Of a stretch of DNA of 64,000 bases, positions 17,524 to 25,155 are shown piece after piece. Made by a program: the position numbers and the translations under genes. The notes below the pieces were generated by a model that searched no databases, had not been told where the DNA came from, and saw only the letters and a program-made list of their open reading frames with translations. This DNA comes from Agromyces kandeliae (GTDB lineage: Bacteria > Actinomycetota > Actinomycetes > Actinomycetales > Microbacteriaceae), in contig NZ_WKJD01000016.1 in NCBI RefSeq assembly GCF_009674665.1, positions 434,001 through 498,000 on the forward strand, given 5' to 3'. How positions within the stretch are numbered: the first letter of the stretch is position 1; the number at the start of each line of letters is the position of its first letter.

Positions 17524-18318
17524 ATGGTGGCCGATGTGGGGATGACGCGTAGCCGCAACAACTGGGCCTTTGGATCACTCATCGTTGCCGCGATCGCCGC
17601 CGCGCTTTTCCTTCTTCTGGTCATTGGACCGCCCCTGACCGATCCATGGTGGCAAGGGGTTGTCAAAGACATCGCGATCGCGATGCTGCTCGCCGTCGCG
17701 GTGACGGGTTTTTGGCGACTGCGCGGAAATCGAATGTTCGCAGAGGAGGTTCTCGAGTTGCAGCATGTTGGCGAGTCTGCACAGAACTGGGGATTGCGTG
17801 AACTTTCCATGGATTGGGAAAGCGTCGATTGGAAGGGGCTCTTCGAGCATGCGTCGCAGGTCGATATCATTCATGGCTACGGATATACCTGGAGCGGAGG
17901 CTCACGCCAGCTTGCGCTCGAAGCGTTTGCGGCCAAGCGTGGCCGGAAGCTCCGGGTAGCACTTCCGGACCCAGGCAGCGACTGGGTAATGACAGCGCTG
18001 GCCAAGCGGTTCTTCACCACAGAGGACGTGGTAAAGGCTCGTATCGAGGAGGCCGCGAGTCGCTACCTTTCCCTGCGCAAGGCTAGAGGCGGCGCGGACA
18101 TTCGAGTGTACTACCGTGAGGGTGAACCTCTTTACGCCGCCTACAAGTTCGACGCAGATCTCGTCATGACCCTGTATACGCATCGAAAAGCGAAGATCGC
18201 AGAAATCCCGGTGGTAAGGGTACGCGGTGGAGATCTCGCCAAGTTCGTTCAAGCAGACTTTGATGAGGTATTTCGTATCTCAAGCGAAGTCCCCGCTGCA
18301 GAAGGAGCGATCCAATGA
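17524..18318 (+). CDS. Two-helix membrane protein with cytosolic C-terminal domain, possible sensor or effector
   Basis: 264 residues, AGAAAGGATCT before ATG. Two hydrophobic helices (about residues 13-37 and 44-63) place about 200 residues in the cytosol. The soluble part has an ordered alpha/beta pattern: DIIHGYGYTWSGGSRQLALEAF, then a basic stretch and KLRVALPDPGSDWV, a long helix rich in Arg and Glu, DIRVYYREGEPLYAAYKFDADLVM, and a final strand-helix. This order recalls phospholipase-D-like folds without a visible HxK motif, so it may be a non-catalytic ligand-binding version; that is only a structural guess. It overlaps the exonuclease gene by ATGA, so the two are translated together. 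Confidence 0.75.
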   Translation: MVADVGMTRSRNNWAFGSLIVAAIAAALFLLLVIGPPLTDPWWQGVVKDIAIAMLLAVAVTGFWRLRGNRMFAEEVLELQHVGESAQNWGLRELSMDWESVDWKGLFEHASQVDIIHGYGYTWSGGSRQLALEAFAAKRGRKLRVALPDPGSDWVMTALAKRFFTTEDVVKARIEEAASRYLSLRKARGGADIRVYYREGEPLYAAYKFDADLVMTLYTHRKAKIAEIPVVRVRGGDLAKFVQADFDEVFRISSEVPAAEGAIQ

Positions 18319-18944
18319 TCACTATTCCCAGTCCTTCACTGGTCGAAGGAGACATCGACAGCGAGTTCTTTCTCGCGGCTCGGAAGCAGGGCAGTGTCGC
18401 TTGGGACATTGAGACGACAGGCCTCGATTGGCGGCACGATCGTATCGGTACCGTGCAGCTCGCACTACCGTCCGGGGAGACAGCTGTCGTTCAGATCAAG
18501 CCCGGCCAGACGCCAGAGAATCTTGTTACTCTCCTGGAGATTCCCGCGCTGCGCAAGATCTTTCACTTCGCCCCCTTCGATCTAAGCTTCATGGTCCACG
18601 CGTGGAGAGCGCGGCCGCTGAATATCGTTTGCACAAAGGTCCTGGCAAAAATTGTCAGTCCCGGAGCGACGTCCTACAGCCTGCAGGATCTCCTCCGGGC
18701 CGAGCTCGGGGTCCGAATCGCTAAGGATCAGATTCGTACGTCGGACTGGTCAACACCGAAGCTCTCGGATGATCAGATCGCCTATGCGGTAGAGGATGTT
18801 CGGCACCTTCACGAGTTGTTCGAGGCTCTAATGGCAAAGGCATTAATCGCGGGCGTCGCAGGTTTGGCGGAACGATCCTTCGAGTACCTGCCAATCCGCG
18901 TTCTAACAGATTTGCGAGGGTCAGGCGATATTTTCGCCTACTAG
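18315..18944 (+). CDS. RNase D-like 3'-5' exonuclease (DEDDy)
   Basis: 209 residues forming only the exonuclease domain; RNase D itself has about 370-430 with HRDC domains, which are absent here. The catalytic residues are visible: Asp31 and Glu33 in AWDIETTGLDW, Asp89 in HFAPFDLSFM, and Tyr157 with Asp161 in YAVEDVRHLHEL, giving the DEDDy set. Single-domain members digest RNA or DNA from the 3' end. The four-base overlap with the membrane protein gene and the position in a defence island suggest a nuclease effector controlled by a membrane-bound partner. A housekeeping RNA-processing role is less likely given the low GC content and context. Confidence 0.85.
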   Translation: MITIPSPSLVEGDIDSEFFLAARKQGSVAWDIETTGLDWRHDRIGTVQLALPSGETAVVQIKPGQTPENLVTLLEIPALRKIFHFAPFDLSFMVHAWRARPLNIVCTKVLAKIVSPGATSYSLQDLLRAELGVRIAKDQIRTSDWSTPKLSDDQIAYAVEDVRHLHELFEALMAKALIAGVAGLAERSFEYLPIRVLTDLRGSGDIFAY

Positions 18945-19079
18945 GGGTCGCGCTTTCCTGCCGGAATGGGATCTACCTACGGATCGTTCACCTCGCGGAT
19001 ATCGGGTTCTGTCGGTTCGCGCGAGAGGCCGACGCTGGAGGTCAGCAATGGAAACAGCGCTGGGCTGCGGGCCTTCGCG

Positions 19080-20116
19080 GCAACCCCGCATTCGGGGACT
19101 CCCCTCCGCGTCAGCATGACTGGGAGGATTCGGGCGACCCTACCGCCGACCGGATCGACGAGTGATGACCCCACCTCCGCCCGGACCGAGAGACTGGTCC
19201 CCACCCGATTCCAGCTCACCGACGCGATCGGTACCGTCAGGGCGCCGCCCGATCCGCGGCGCGGGCCACGTCGACGCGTTCGGGTGGGGTGTCCTGCTCG
19301 CTTGGACGAGCCTGGTCTTTGGCGCCGCGTCGCTCGTGATCGGCCTGCTCGCTCCATTGGCCCCCGCTCCTACTCGAATGGTGTGGATCGCCGGGTTCGG
19401 TGCAGTAGCCGTCTGGGCGGGTCTTATGGCGATTCCGAGGTATCGGCGTGCGCGACGCGGTCGTTCGGTCCTCGCCATCACCGGCATCACGACGGGCATC
19501 GCGACGATCGCCGTGATGGCTTACGCGTTCACCGCCATTTCCCTCGCGTCCGTGAACGTCGTGCTGCCCGCTCCAGCGCACTGGACCAGCGGCTCGGCCG
19601 TCTCGTCCGGCGCAGCCTCACCGGTCGGAGTCGAACCCGCTGGCGTGGATTCGACGACGAACTCGGATGCCGTCCAGGTGCCCGCCGAGACCTCTCGCCC
19701 GAGCGACCCGATCGAGGCCGAGCGCATCGAACTCGCGCAGTCGATCGGACTCGCGACGGTCCTCATCGGCCAACGCACGCAGGCGGATACCCCATGGCCG
19801 GCGTCGCTCGCCATCACCACCGACGGCACCGCTTTATTGCTACCCGACGGCACGCAGCTCACGACGATTCTGCCCGGGACCCAGGTGCTCTACTCGACCT
19901 CGAGTGACCGCCGTGAATACTCGCTCACGCTCATCGGCCCCTCGGGAGTGACGGCGACGTTCGCGTCGTCGACCGGTGTCATCGAGACATCCGTGCCATG
20001 AGCGCGCCCGAAGCGGCATCTCTCGCCAACCGCCGCCCCGAGGCATCCGTCATCGCCGAATGCCTGCGCATGGAGGCGATCGTGCCGCCGAACACCGCGG
20101 TACAACGGTTCTTCGG
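19080..20116 (+). repeat. Long direct repeat, copy 1
   Basis: This 1037-bp stretch aligns with 24119-25155 at a constant offset of 5039 bases, with no net insertion or deletion and roughly nine of ten bases identical by eye. It covers about 85 bp upstream of the membrane protein gene, that whole gene and the first 40 codons of the NERD gene. At 20117 the similarity stops abruptly because of a deletion in this copy. Confidence 0.9.
19165..20001 (+). CDS. Three-helix membrane protein with extracytoplasmic C-terminal domain (paralogue 1)
   Basis: 278 residues, the same length as the copy at 24204. A Pro-rich N-terminus (about 1-40) is followed by hydrophobic helices at about 45-68, 74-92 and 105-127. 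A Ser/Ala-rich linker and a C-terminal soluble domain (about 180-278) then contain TDGTALLLPDG and STSSDRREYSLTLIGPSG. Helices 1-3 resemble the shorter protein at 56387-56854, so three family members lie in this window. Function is unknown. It is followed by an ATGA overlap with the NERD remnant; in the second copy the partner is intact, so the two proteins probably work together. Confidence 0.8.
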   Translation: MTPPPPGPRDWSPPDSSSPTRSVPSGRRPIRGAGHVDAFGWGVLLAWTSLVFGAASLVIGLLAPLAPAPTRMVWIAGFGAVAVWAGLMAIPRYRRARRGRSVLAITGITTGIATIAVMAYAFTAISLASVNVVLPAPAHWTSGSAVSSGAASPVGVEPAGVDSTTNSDAVQVPAETSRPSDPIEAERIELAQSIGLATVLIGQRTQADTPWPASLAITTDGTALLLPDGTQLTTILPGTQVLYSTSSDRREYSLTLIGPSGVTATFASSTGVIETSVP

Positions 20117-20193
20117 GTCTGCTGGGCGCTGCGGTCGCTACGTGGGCGGCCTTGCCGGGGTGGTCGTCGAATAACGCCCTGACCCCGAAATGA
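19998..20193 (+). pseudogene. NERD-domain gene with large internal deletion
   Basis: The first 40 codons match the intact NERD gene at 25037 (SVIAECLR, then VPPNTAVQRFFG). After 20116 the sequence jumps to what corresponds to the last helix of that protein, but in the neighbouring frame: LLGAAVATWAALPGWSS against ILAAIAGFPAWSD in the intact copy. About 600 bp, including the whole nuclease-related core, are missing. The frame as read ends at TAA 20172-20174 with an unrelated tail; the true C-terminal frame ends at TGA 20191-20193. The product is dead or at best a short peptide. Confidence 0.8.
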
Positions 20194-20946
20194 GGTCCCA
20201 GCGTTCGCCGCGCGGTACTCGATCGCGAGCGCGATTCGCCGCAGACCCTCGACCGCGCCATCGACGGCGGCGACGAGCTCTGGATGCGCCTCGGTCTTCG
20301 CGAGCATGATTCGAAGCCGTCGGCGATCCTTGACCGTCAGCGCGCGAAGATCGCGGGCGCCGACGAGCGGCGCGAGGGTGCAGAAGTCGCTGATGTGGCG
20401 CTGGCCGCGAATGCCGTCGGGAATGCTCACCGCCGCCGCCTTCGCGACGAGCGCTCCGAGCAGGTCGGGGCGCCGGATCCTTCCCACGCGATCCCCGTGC
20501 CGCACGCGGACGAGGTTCGCGCGATCGAGCGCCTGCGTGGTTCCCGGTGCCTGCAGGGTGGTGGCGCCGCCGACGCCGGTCGCTCGTCCGGCCCGCTCAC
20601 CGATCCCGTCGGGAAGCAGGACGTCGATCGACGCAGTCCCGCGAATCCATCGGTGCTGGTGCCCGTCGGCGGTGATCCCGTCCGCCGCGAATCCGAGACG
20701 CACCAGCGCCCCGGTGAGGTCCCGCAGCATTGTCGGACGTGCGCGGACGTCGACGACTGCATCCCCGTCATCGGTGGGCCGGGTCGGCACCGCGCCACGC
20801 TCGAGGCAGTGCAGCAACACCATGAATCCGCCGATCAGGCACCACCCGTCGGGCACCTCGTCGGCGAGATCGAGGATCCCGGCCCAGGACTCGTCAGCGG
20901 CGCCGGCCAGCGGCGGAAGGATGATCAGGGGCGGGTCGTCGCTCAC
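20050..20946 (-). CDS. Nucleotidyltransferase-fold toxin candidate (AbiEii-like)
   Basis: 298 residues from GTG 20946, overlapping the upstream HTH gene by four bases. The N-terminal half shows a nucleotidyltransferase pattern: LIGGFMVLLH (about 38-47), Asp-Gly-Asp in PTDDGDAVVDV (about 57-67) and a further Asp in ASIDVLLPDG (about 107). The C-terminal half is helical. This order resembles AbiEii toxins, which transfer nucleotides to RNA. The last 50 residues are Arg/Pro-rich and read antisense through the NERD pseudogene, so the original stop was probably lost or moved when that deletion occurred. Assignment rests on motif spacing, not on strong similarity. Confidence 0.65.
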   Translation of the reverse strand: MSDDPPLIILPPLAGAADESWAGILDLADEVPDGWCLIGGFMVLLHCLERGAVPTRPTDDGDAVVDVRARPTMLRDLTGALVRLGFAADGITADGHQHRWIRGTASIDVLLPDGIGERAGRATGVGGATTLQAPGTTQALDRANLVRVRHGDRVGRIRRPDLLGALVAKAAAVSIPDGIRGQRHISDFCTLAPLVGARDLRALTVKDRRRLRIMLAKTEAHPELVAAVDGAVEGLRRIALAIEYRAANAGTSFRGQGVIRRPPRQGRPRSDRSAQQTRRTVVPRCSAARSPPCAGIRR

Positions 20947-21596
20947 CGACGCAGCTCCTTCATCAGCTGCTCCGCCTGCCCGCGCTCGCGCGCACCGCTG
21001 TGGTCGAGCAGGTCGGCGATGACGAAGCCGATCGGAGCGCGGCCCTCATCGTCGAGCGCGATGTCGGCCACGTGCAGCCAGACGTTCGGGCGGTCGCTCT
21101 CGACGAGCAGGTAGTCCTTCACGAGGGCGTCGACATCTGCGGGCGACACGTAGCCTTCGGCGACAGCGGATGCCGCGAGGCCGGCGCGCGGGTCGGAGAC
21201 CCCCGACCGTACGAGACGTACGTCGTCGAGCAGGTCGGGCAGGTCCGCCGCGCTGGCGCCGAGCGCCAGGCGGGACGAGCGCGCCCTGACCCAGCTCCAG
21301 AACCGCTGCGCGTCGACGTCGCCCGACCGCACGAGGCCCGCCTTCTCGGCGATCCTCCGCCGGACCACCGGGTCGGATGCGGCGACGCGACCGTTCGAGA
21401 TCGCCGCGAGCAGGATCTCGGCGTTCGCAGCGGACATCGGCCGTGCGGACGGTTGCGGCGCGGCCAAGGCCTGTTCGGGCACGACCCACTGCGAGCCCAC
21501 CCGGTAAGCCCCAACGGCGCCGCTCCGGACGCGCTTGTACGCCGCTGCTCGGGACACCCCGAGCTTCGCGGCGAATTCAGCGACCCCGTATGGCAT
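20943..21596 (-). CDS. HTH protein, probable antitoxin and autorepressor
   Basis: 217 residues from ATG 21596; the frame is open further upstream, but a leaderless start fits best because TACCCT lies six bases before this ATG. Residues about 1-42 form an excisionase/MerR-like helix-turn-helix (YGVAEFAAKLGVSRAAAYKR, then GSQWVVPEQAL). The remainder is helical and contains a mixed domain with NVWLHVADIALD near residue 180, unassigned. It precedes the nucleotidyltransferase-like gene with a four-base overlap, the order of antitoxin and toxin in AbiE systems. The palindrome across its promoter suggests that it represses itself. Confidence 0.75.
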   Translation of the reverse strand: MPYGVAEFAAKLGVSRAAAYKRVRSGAVGAYRVGSQWVVPEQALAAPQPSARPMSAANAEILLAAISNGRVAASDPVVRRRIAEKAGLVRSGDVDAQRFWSWVRARSSRLALGASAADLPDLLDDVRLVRSGVSDPRAGLAASAVAEGYVSPADVDALVKDYLLVESDRPNVWLHVADIALDDEGRAPIGFVIADLLDHSGARERGQAEQLMKELRR

Positions 21597-21631
21597 GACA
21601 CAAGGGTAGCAATACTGATACCCATGTGTCA
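21596..21631. promoter_or_regulatory. Palindromic operator over a leaderless promoter
   Basis: TGACACAAGGGTA at 21596-21608 is mirrored by TACCCATGTGTCA at 21619-21631 with 12 of 13 positions matching, separated by ten bases. On the minus strand one arm contains the -10 hexamer TACCCT, whose edge is six bases from the ATG at 21596. A dimeric repressor bound here would cover both promoter and start codon, the usual arrangement for autoregulated antitoxins. Confidence 0.75.
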
Positions 21632-21733
21632 CCTACCCGATCGCGCGACTGGCCGTGACCCGCACCCGCCCGTCTCCGAGCGGGCGCGAGCCGCGGCATC
21701 CGTCACCCCTTCATGCGGTCGCGACGGGACCCC

Positions 21734-22900
21734 TCAGTCCCCCTTCACGTTCACCACCTGCCGCAGCGTGTGCCGCACCCGTACGAGCGACGCGGCATCC
21801 GCCATCACCCGATCGATCGGCTTGTACGCTGCCGGGATCTCGTCGATGAACGCGTCGGTGTCACGGAACTCGATGCCGGCCATCGCCTCCCGCAGCTGCT
21901 CTTGCGTGAAGGTCCGCCGGGCGGCGGAGCGCGAGTACGTCCGGCCCGCGCCGTGCGGCGAGGAGTTCAGCGACATCCGATCGCCCAGGCCCTCGACCAC
22001 GTACGACGCGGTACCCATCGAACCCGGGATCAGGCCCGGCCGCCCGGCATCGGCCTGGATCGCGCCCTTCCGCGACACCCACACCCGCTTGCCGAAGTGC
22101 TCCTCGCTCTCGGTGAAGTTGTGGTGGCAGTTGATCCGCTCCCGCTCCTCCACCGGCACGCCGACCCACTCCGAGACCTGCCGGATGACCCGGTCCATCA
22201 TCTCCTCACGGTTCAGCAGCGCGAAGTGCTGCGCCCACCGCAGCTCCGCGATGTACCGCGAGAACTCCGGCGTGCCCTCGACGAGGTACGCGAGGTCCGT
22301 GTCGGGCAGGTCGATCCACCACTTCCGGCAGAGCTCCTGCGCGACCCGGATATGGTGCTGCGCGATCCGGTTGCCCACGCCCCGGCTTCCGGAGTGCAGG
22401 AACAGCCACACGGCATCCGCCTCGTCGAGCGAGACCTCGATGAAGTGGTTGCCGCTGCCGAGCGAACCCAGCTGCAGCCGCCAATCGCCCCGGTAGCTGG
22501 CCGGGTCGAACCCCTTCGCCTCGGCGAGCGCCTCGAGCTCGGCGATCCGCGGCTCGGCGGTCGCGACGACCGTGCGGTTCGCGTGACCGGCCGACAGCGG
22601 GATGGCGCGCTCGATCTGCTCCCGGAGCTCCCTCCGGTCGGAGGGCAGGTCGGATGCCTCGAACTGCGTCTTCACCGCGATCATGCCGCAGCCGATGTCG
22701 ACCCCGACCGCGGCCGGCATGATCGCGCCGAGCGTCGGGATGACCGACCCCACCGTGGCGCCCAGGCCCAGGTGCGCGTCGGGCATCAGCGCGATGTGCG
22801 GGTAGATGAACGGCATCGTCGACGACGTGCGGGCCTGCTCGACGGTCTTCTCGTCGATCATGCTCGCCCACGAGACGAGCCGTGCGGAGAGCTTCTCCAT
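21734..22900 (-). CDS. rtcB: RtcB-family RNA-splicing ligase
   Basis: 388 residues from ATG 22900, with AGGAAAGGACC just upstream; the family averages about 400. RtcB joins RNA 2',3'-cyclic phosphate or 3'-phosphate ends to 5'-hydroxyl ends using GTP and manganese. Metal-binding and guanylylation residues are visible: DIGCGM, GSLGSGNHFIE, HSGSRGVGN, CHHNFTE, GSMGTASYV, and SSPHGAGR with the His (about 316) that carries GMP. No archease or RtcA lies nearby. It is encoded next to a putative RNA-targeting toxin-antitoxin pair, and one possible role is repair of RNA cut by such nucleases; this link is speculation. Confidence 0.95.
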   Translation of the reverse strand: MEKLSARLVSWASMIDEKTVEQARTSSTMPFIYPHIALMPDAHLGLGATVGSVIPTLGAIMPAAVGVDIGCGMIAVKTQFEASDLPSDRRELREQIERAIPLSAGHANRTVVATAEPRIAELEALAEAKGFDPASYRGDWRLQLGSLGSGNHFIEVSLDEADAVWLFLHSGSRGVGNRIAQHHIRVAQELCRKWWIDLPDTDLAYLVEGTPEFSRYIAELRWAQHFALLNREEMMDRVIRQVSEWVGVPVEERERINCHHNFTESEEHFGKRVWVSRKGAIQADAGRPGLIPGSMGTASYVVEGLGDRMSLNSSPHGAGRTYSRSAARRTFTQEQLREAMAGIEFRDTDAFIDEIPAAYKPIDRVMADAASLVRVRHTLRQVVNVKGD

Positions 22901-23524
22901 GGTCCTTTCCTGTCTGGTTGCGTTGCGGATGTCGCACCGTTCCGCTCCGCTCCCGCGTTCGCGGGCGGGCGGGTCGGTGCGGATCGCGGAGCCCGAGGAC
23001 TCCCGTCGCGCGCAGACGGAAGGAAACCCCGGGCCTCGGATGGCACGGGGTGACGCGATTCTCGCGGCCATCGGGCCGCGCGGCGTCAGCGTGCCGGTTC
23101 GAGCACCTGCTCGAGCGTGCGAAACCGCCGCTCTTGGCGGCGCTTCGCGGGCTCGACGAAGGACTGGCGATTCGTGCGCTGCAGATACACGGCGGCTCGT
23201 CCCTCCTCGTGCAGGTCTCCGGGATGCTGCGCGGGTGCGCAGCCTTCGAACGTTAGCGGTGGGGCGGGCGTGGGGTCAATGGCGGGTTTCGCGGCATCCG
23301 CCCGGTGCGCGCGCCACCGCACCGCCCCACCGCACCGCGGCATCCCGCCCACCTCCGCCCCGCGGCATCCCCCAACGACGGTCGATTTGTGCGCTCGAGG
23401 TACATCTGAAACGGACCTCGAACGCACATCCCGACCGCCAGCGTGTTCATGCGCGCTTCGTCGCCCATGACGAACTGCGGCTGGAGGCGGCTCAGGTGAA
23501 GCCCATCCCCCGCCTGGCCGACGA
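22901..23524. other. 624-bp intergenic region with nested hairpins
   Basis: No convincing gene. Near the rtcB start, GCACCG (22934-22939) pairs with CGGTGC (22975-22980) and encloses CCCGCG/CGCGGG (22952-22965), which may form a structured rtcB leader. Around 23155-23245 lies a degenerate relative (GATTCGTGCGCTGCAGATACAC) of the hairpin repeat at 23379. The sequence 23270-23370 is GC-rich and repetitive (several CCGCGGCATCC-type words). Confidence 0.45.
23379..23437. repeat. 59-bp hairpin element, copy A
   Basis: Three stacked stem segments pair: CGGTCG/CGACCG, TGTGCG/CGCACA and TCGAGGT/ACCTCGA, around a 13-base loop. A 22-bp part (23380-23401) is identical at 20 positions to 25930-25951 in copy B. 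At one stem position copy A has G:C where copy B has C:G, a compensatory change. It lies between rtcB and the GIY-YIG gene. Confidence 0.75.
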
Positions 23525-24085
23525 TCAGAGGATGTTGTGCTCCGGCTTGTACTGCATCCAGAGCTGGTGCTTCAACTCGTGCGCCGCCTCAGGTGTTTCG
23601 CACTCGATCCAAGCGACCTCGAACTCGGCCACGACCTCATTGACCTCCTCGACCATGCTGTCGAGGAGGACGCCCGGACGCTGACGTGCGGTCCACCGAC
23701 TGACTCCGAGCACCTCGACCGCGACGCTCGCGCGGAGCGTGCTCGAGCTGAGGTTGGAACCGGTGGCTCGGTGCTGGCGAAGGCGACCTCGAAGTCCGTT
23801 CCGGCCGGTTCCTTCCCCGACGAAGACCGGGACATCGGCATCGAAGAAGACGAGGACGCCCGGACTCATGGGGATCTCGCTGCTGGAGAGCCCGCCCAGT
23901 CGCTTGCGCGGAAGCGCGATGACCGACTCCCACCTGCTCCCGCGGACGAGCCATGGCTCCATGTCGCCATTCGCCCTATCGAGGGCACCGAGGATGGAGA
24001 TGAGCTCCTCCATGTCCTCTGCACCGTAGGTGTGCATGTCGGCCTGTGCGAGACCCATCGCCTCAGCCATCCGGTCGAAGGTCAT
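23525..24085 (-). CDS. GIY-YIG-like nuclease domain protein
   Basis: 186 residues from ATG 24085; TACCGT lies six bases upstream (24092-24097), so the start is probably leaderless. The C-terminal 110 residues follow the GIY-YIG pattern: GVLVFFD in place of GIY, VFVGEG in place of YIG, GLRGRLRQH with the conserved Arg, and ETPEAAHELKHQLW followed by KPEHNIL with the conserved Asn. The typical catalytic Glu may be present in the EAAHEL segment. The N-terminal 75 residues are acidic and unassigned. Such single-domain proteins act in DNA repair or restriction; the role here is unknown. Confidence 0.75.
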   Translation of the reverse strand: MTFDRMAEAMGLAQADMHTYGAEDMEELISILGALDRANGDMEPWLVRGSRWESVIALPRKRLGGLSSSEIPMSPGVLVFFDADVPVFVGEGTGRNGLRGRLRQHRATGSNLSSSTLRASVAVEVLGVSRWTARQRPGVLLDSMVEEVNEVVAEFEVAWIECETPEAAHELKHQLWMQYKPEHNIL

Positions 24086-24118
24086 GGAGCGACGGTACGG
24101 GAACCCGGCGTTGCCCTC

Positions 24119-25155
24119 GCAACCCCGCATTCGGGGACTCCCCTCCGCATTCGCACGACTGGGAGGATTCGGGCGACCCTACCGCCGACCGGATCGACCA
24201 CTGATGACCCCACTTCCGCCCGGACCGAGAGACTGGTCCCCGCCCGACCCCGGACCGACGACCCGATCCTCGGCATCAGGCCGAGCTCCGATCCGCGGCG
24301 CAGGACACGTCGACGCGTTCGGGTGGGGCGTACTGCTCGCCTGGACGAGCCTGATCGTCGGCATCGCTTCGCTCGTGATCGGCCTGCTCGCTCCCCTGGC
24401 ACCCGACCCTGCCCGAATGGTGTGGATCACCGGATTCGCGGCGATGGCGATCTGGGCCGGTCTCATGGCGATTCCGAGGTATCGGCGCGCGGGACGCGGT
24501 CGTTCGGTCCTCGCCAACACCGGCATCACGACGGGCATCGCGACGATCGCCGTGATGGCCTACGCGTTCACCGCCATCTCCCTCGCGTCCGCGAACGTCG
24601 CGCTGCCCGCTCCAGCGCATTGGATCGGCGGCTCGGTCGTCTCCTCCGGCGCAGCCTCACCGGTCGGAGTTGTACCCGCTGGCGTGGATTCGACGACGGA
24701 TTCGGGTACCGTCCAGGTGCCCGCCGAGACCTCTCTCCCGAGCGACCCGATCGAAGCGGAGCGGGTCGAGCTCGCCCAGTCGATCGGCCTCGCGACGGTC
24801 CTCATCGGCCAGCGCACGCAAGCGGATGCCGCATGGCCGGCGTCGCTCGCCATCACCACCGACGGCACCGCCCTCCTCCTACCCGACGGCATGCAGCTCA
24901 CCACGATCCCACCCGGAACGCAGGTGCTCTACTCGACCTCGAGTGATCGACGTGAGTACTCGCTCACGCTGATCGGCCCATCGGGAGTGACGGCGACCTT
25001 CACCTCGTCGACCGGCGTGATCGAGACATCCGTGCCATGACCCGTCCCGAAGCGTCCTCCCTCGTGAGCCGCCGCCCCGCGGCATCCGTCATCGCCGAAT
25101 GCCTACGCGTGCAGTCGACCGTGCCGCCGAACACCGCCGTGCAACGGTTCTTCGG
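24119..25155 (+). repeat. Long direct repeat, copy 2
   Basis: Second copy of the 1037-bp block at 19080-20116 (offset 5039, no net indel). Here the block continues into a complete NERD gene, so this copy is the intact one. The conserved upstream 85 bp (including CCCGCATTCGGGGACTCCCC) probably carry the promoter shared by both copies. Confidence 0.9.
24204..25040 (+). CDS. Three-helix membrane protein with extracytoplasmic C-terminal domain (paralogue 2)
   Basis: 278 residues. Same build as the protein at 19165: Pro-rich start, hydrophobic helices at about 45-68, 74-92 and 105-127, a Ser/Thr-rich linker and a soluble C-terminal part containing STSSDRREYSLTLIG. Differences are concentrated in the first 35 residues and the linker, while helices and C-terminal domain are nearly unchanged, which suggests the protein is under selection in both copies. 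It overlaps the NERD gene by ATGA, so they form a two-gene unit. No family name is known to me. Confidence 0.8.
   Translation: MTPLPPGPRDWSPPDPGPTTRSSASGRAPIRGAGHVDAFGWGVLLAWTSLIVGIASLVIGLLAPLAPDPARMVWITGFAAMAIWAGLMAIPRYRRAGRGRSVLANTGITTGIATIAVMAYAFTAISLASANVALPAPAHWIGGSVVSSGAASPVGVVPAGVDSTTDSGTVQVPAETSLPSDPIEAERVELAQSIGLATVLIGQRTQADAAWPASLAITTDGTALLLPDGMQLTTIPPGTQVLYSTSSDRREYSLTLIGPSGVTATFTSSTGVIETSVP

Noticed and set aside
22951..22981. Nested stems before rtcB as a known riboswitch
   Set aside because: The stems are real, but the sequence fits no riboswitch consensus that I know, so it is only noted as possible leader structure.
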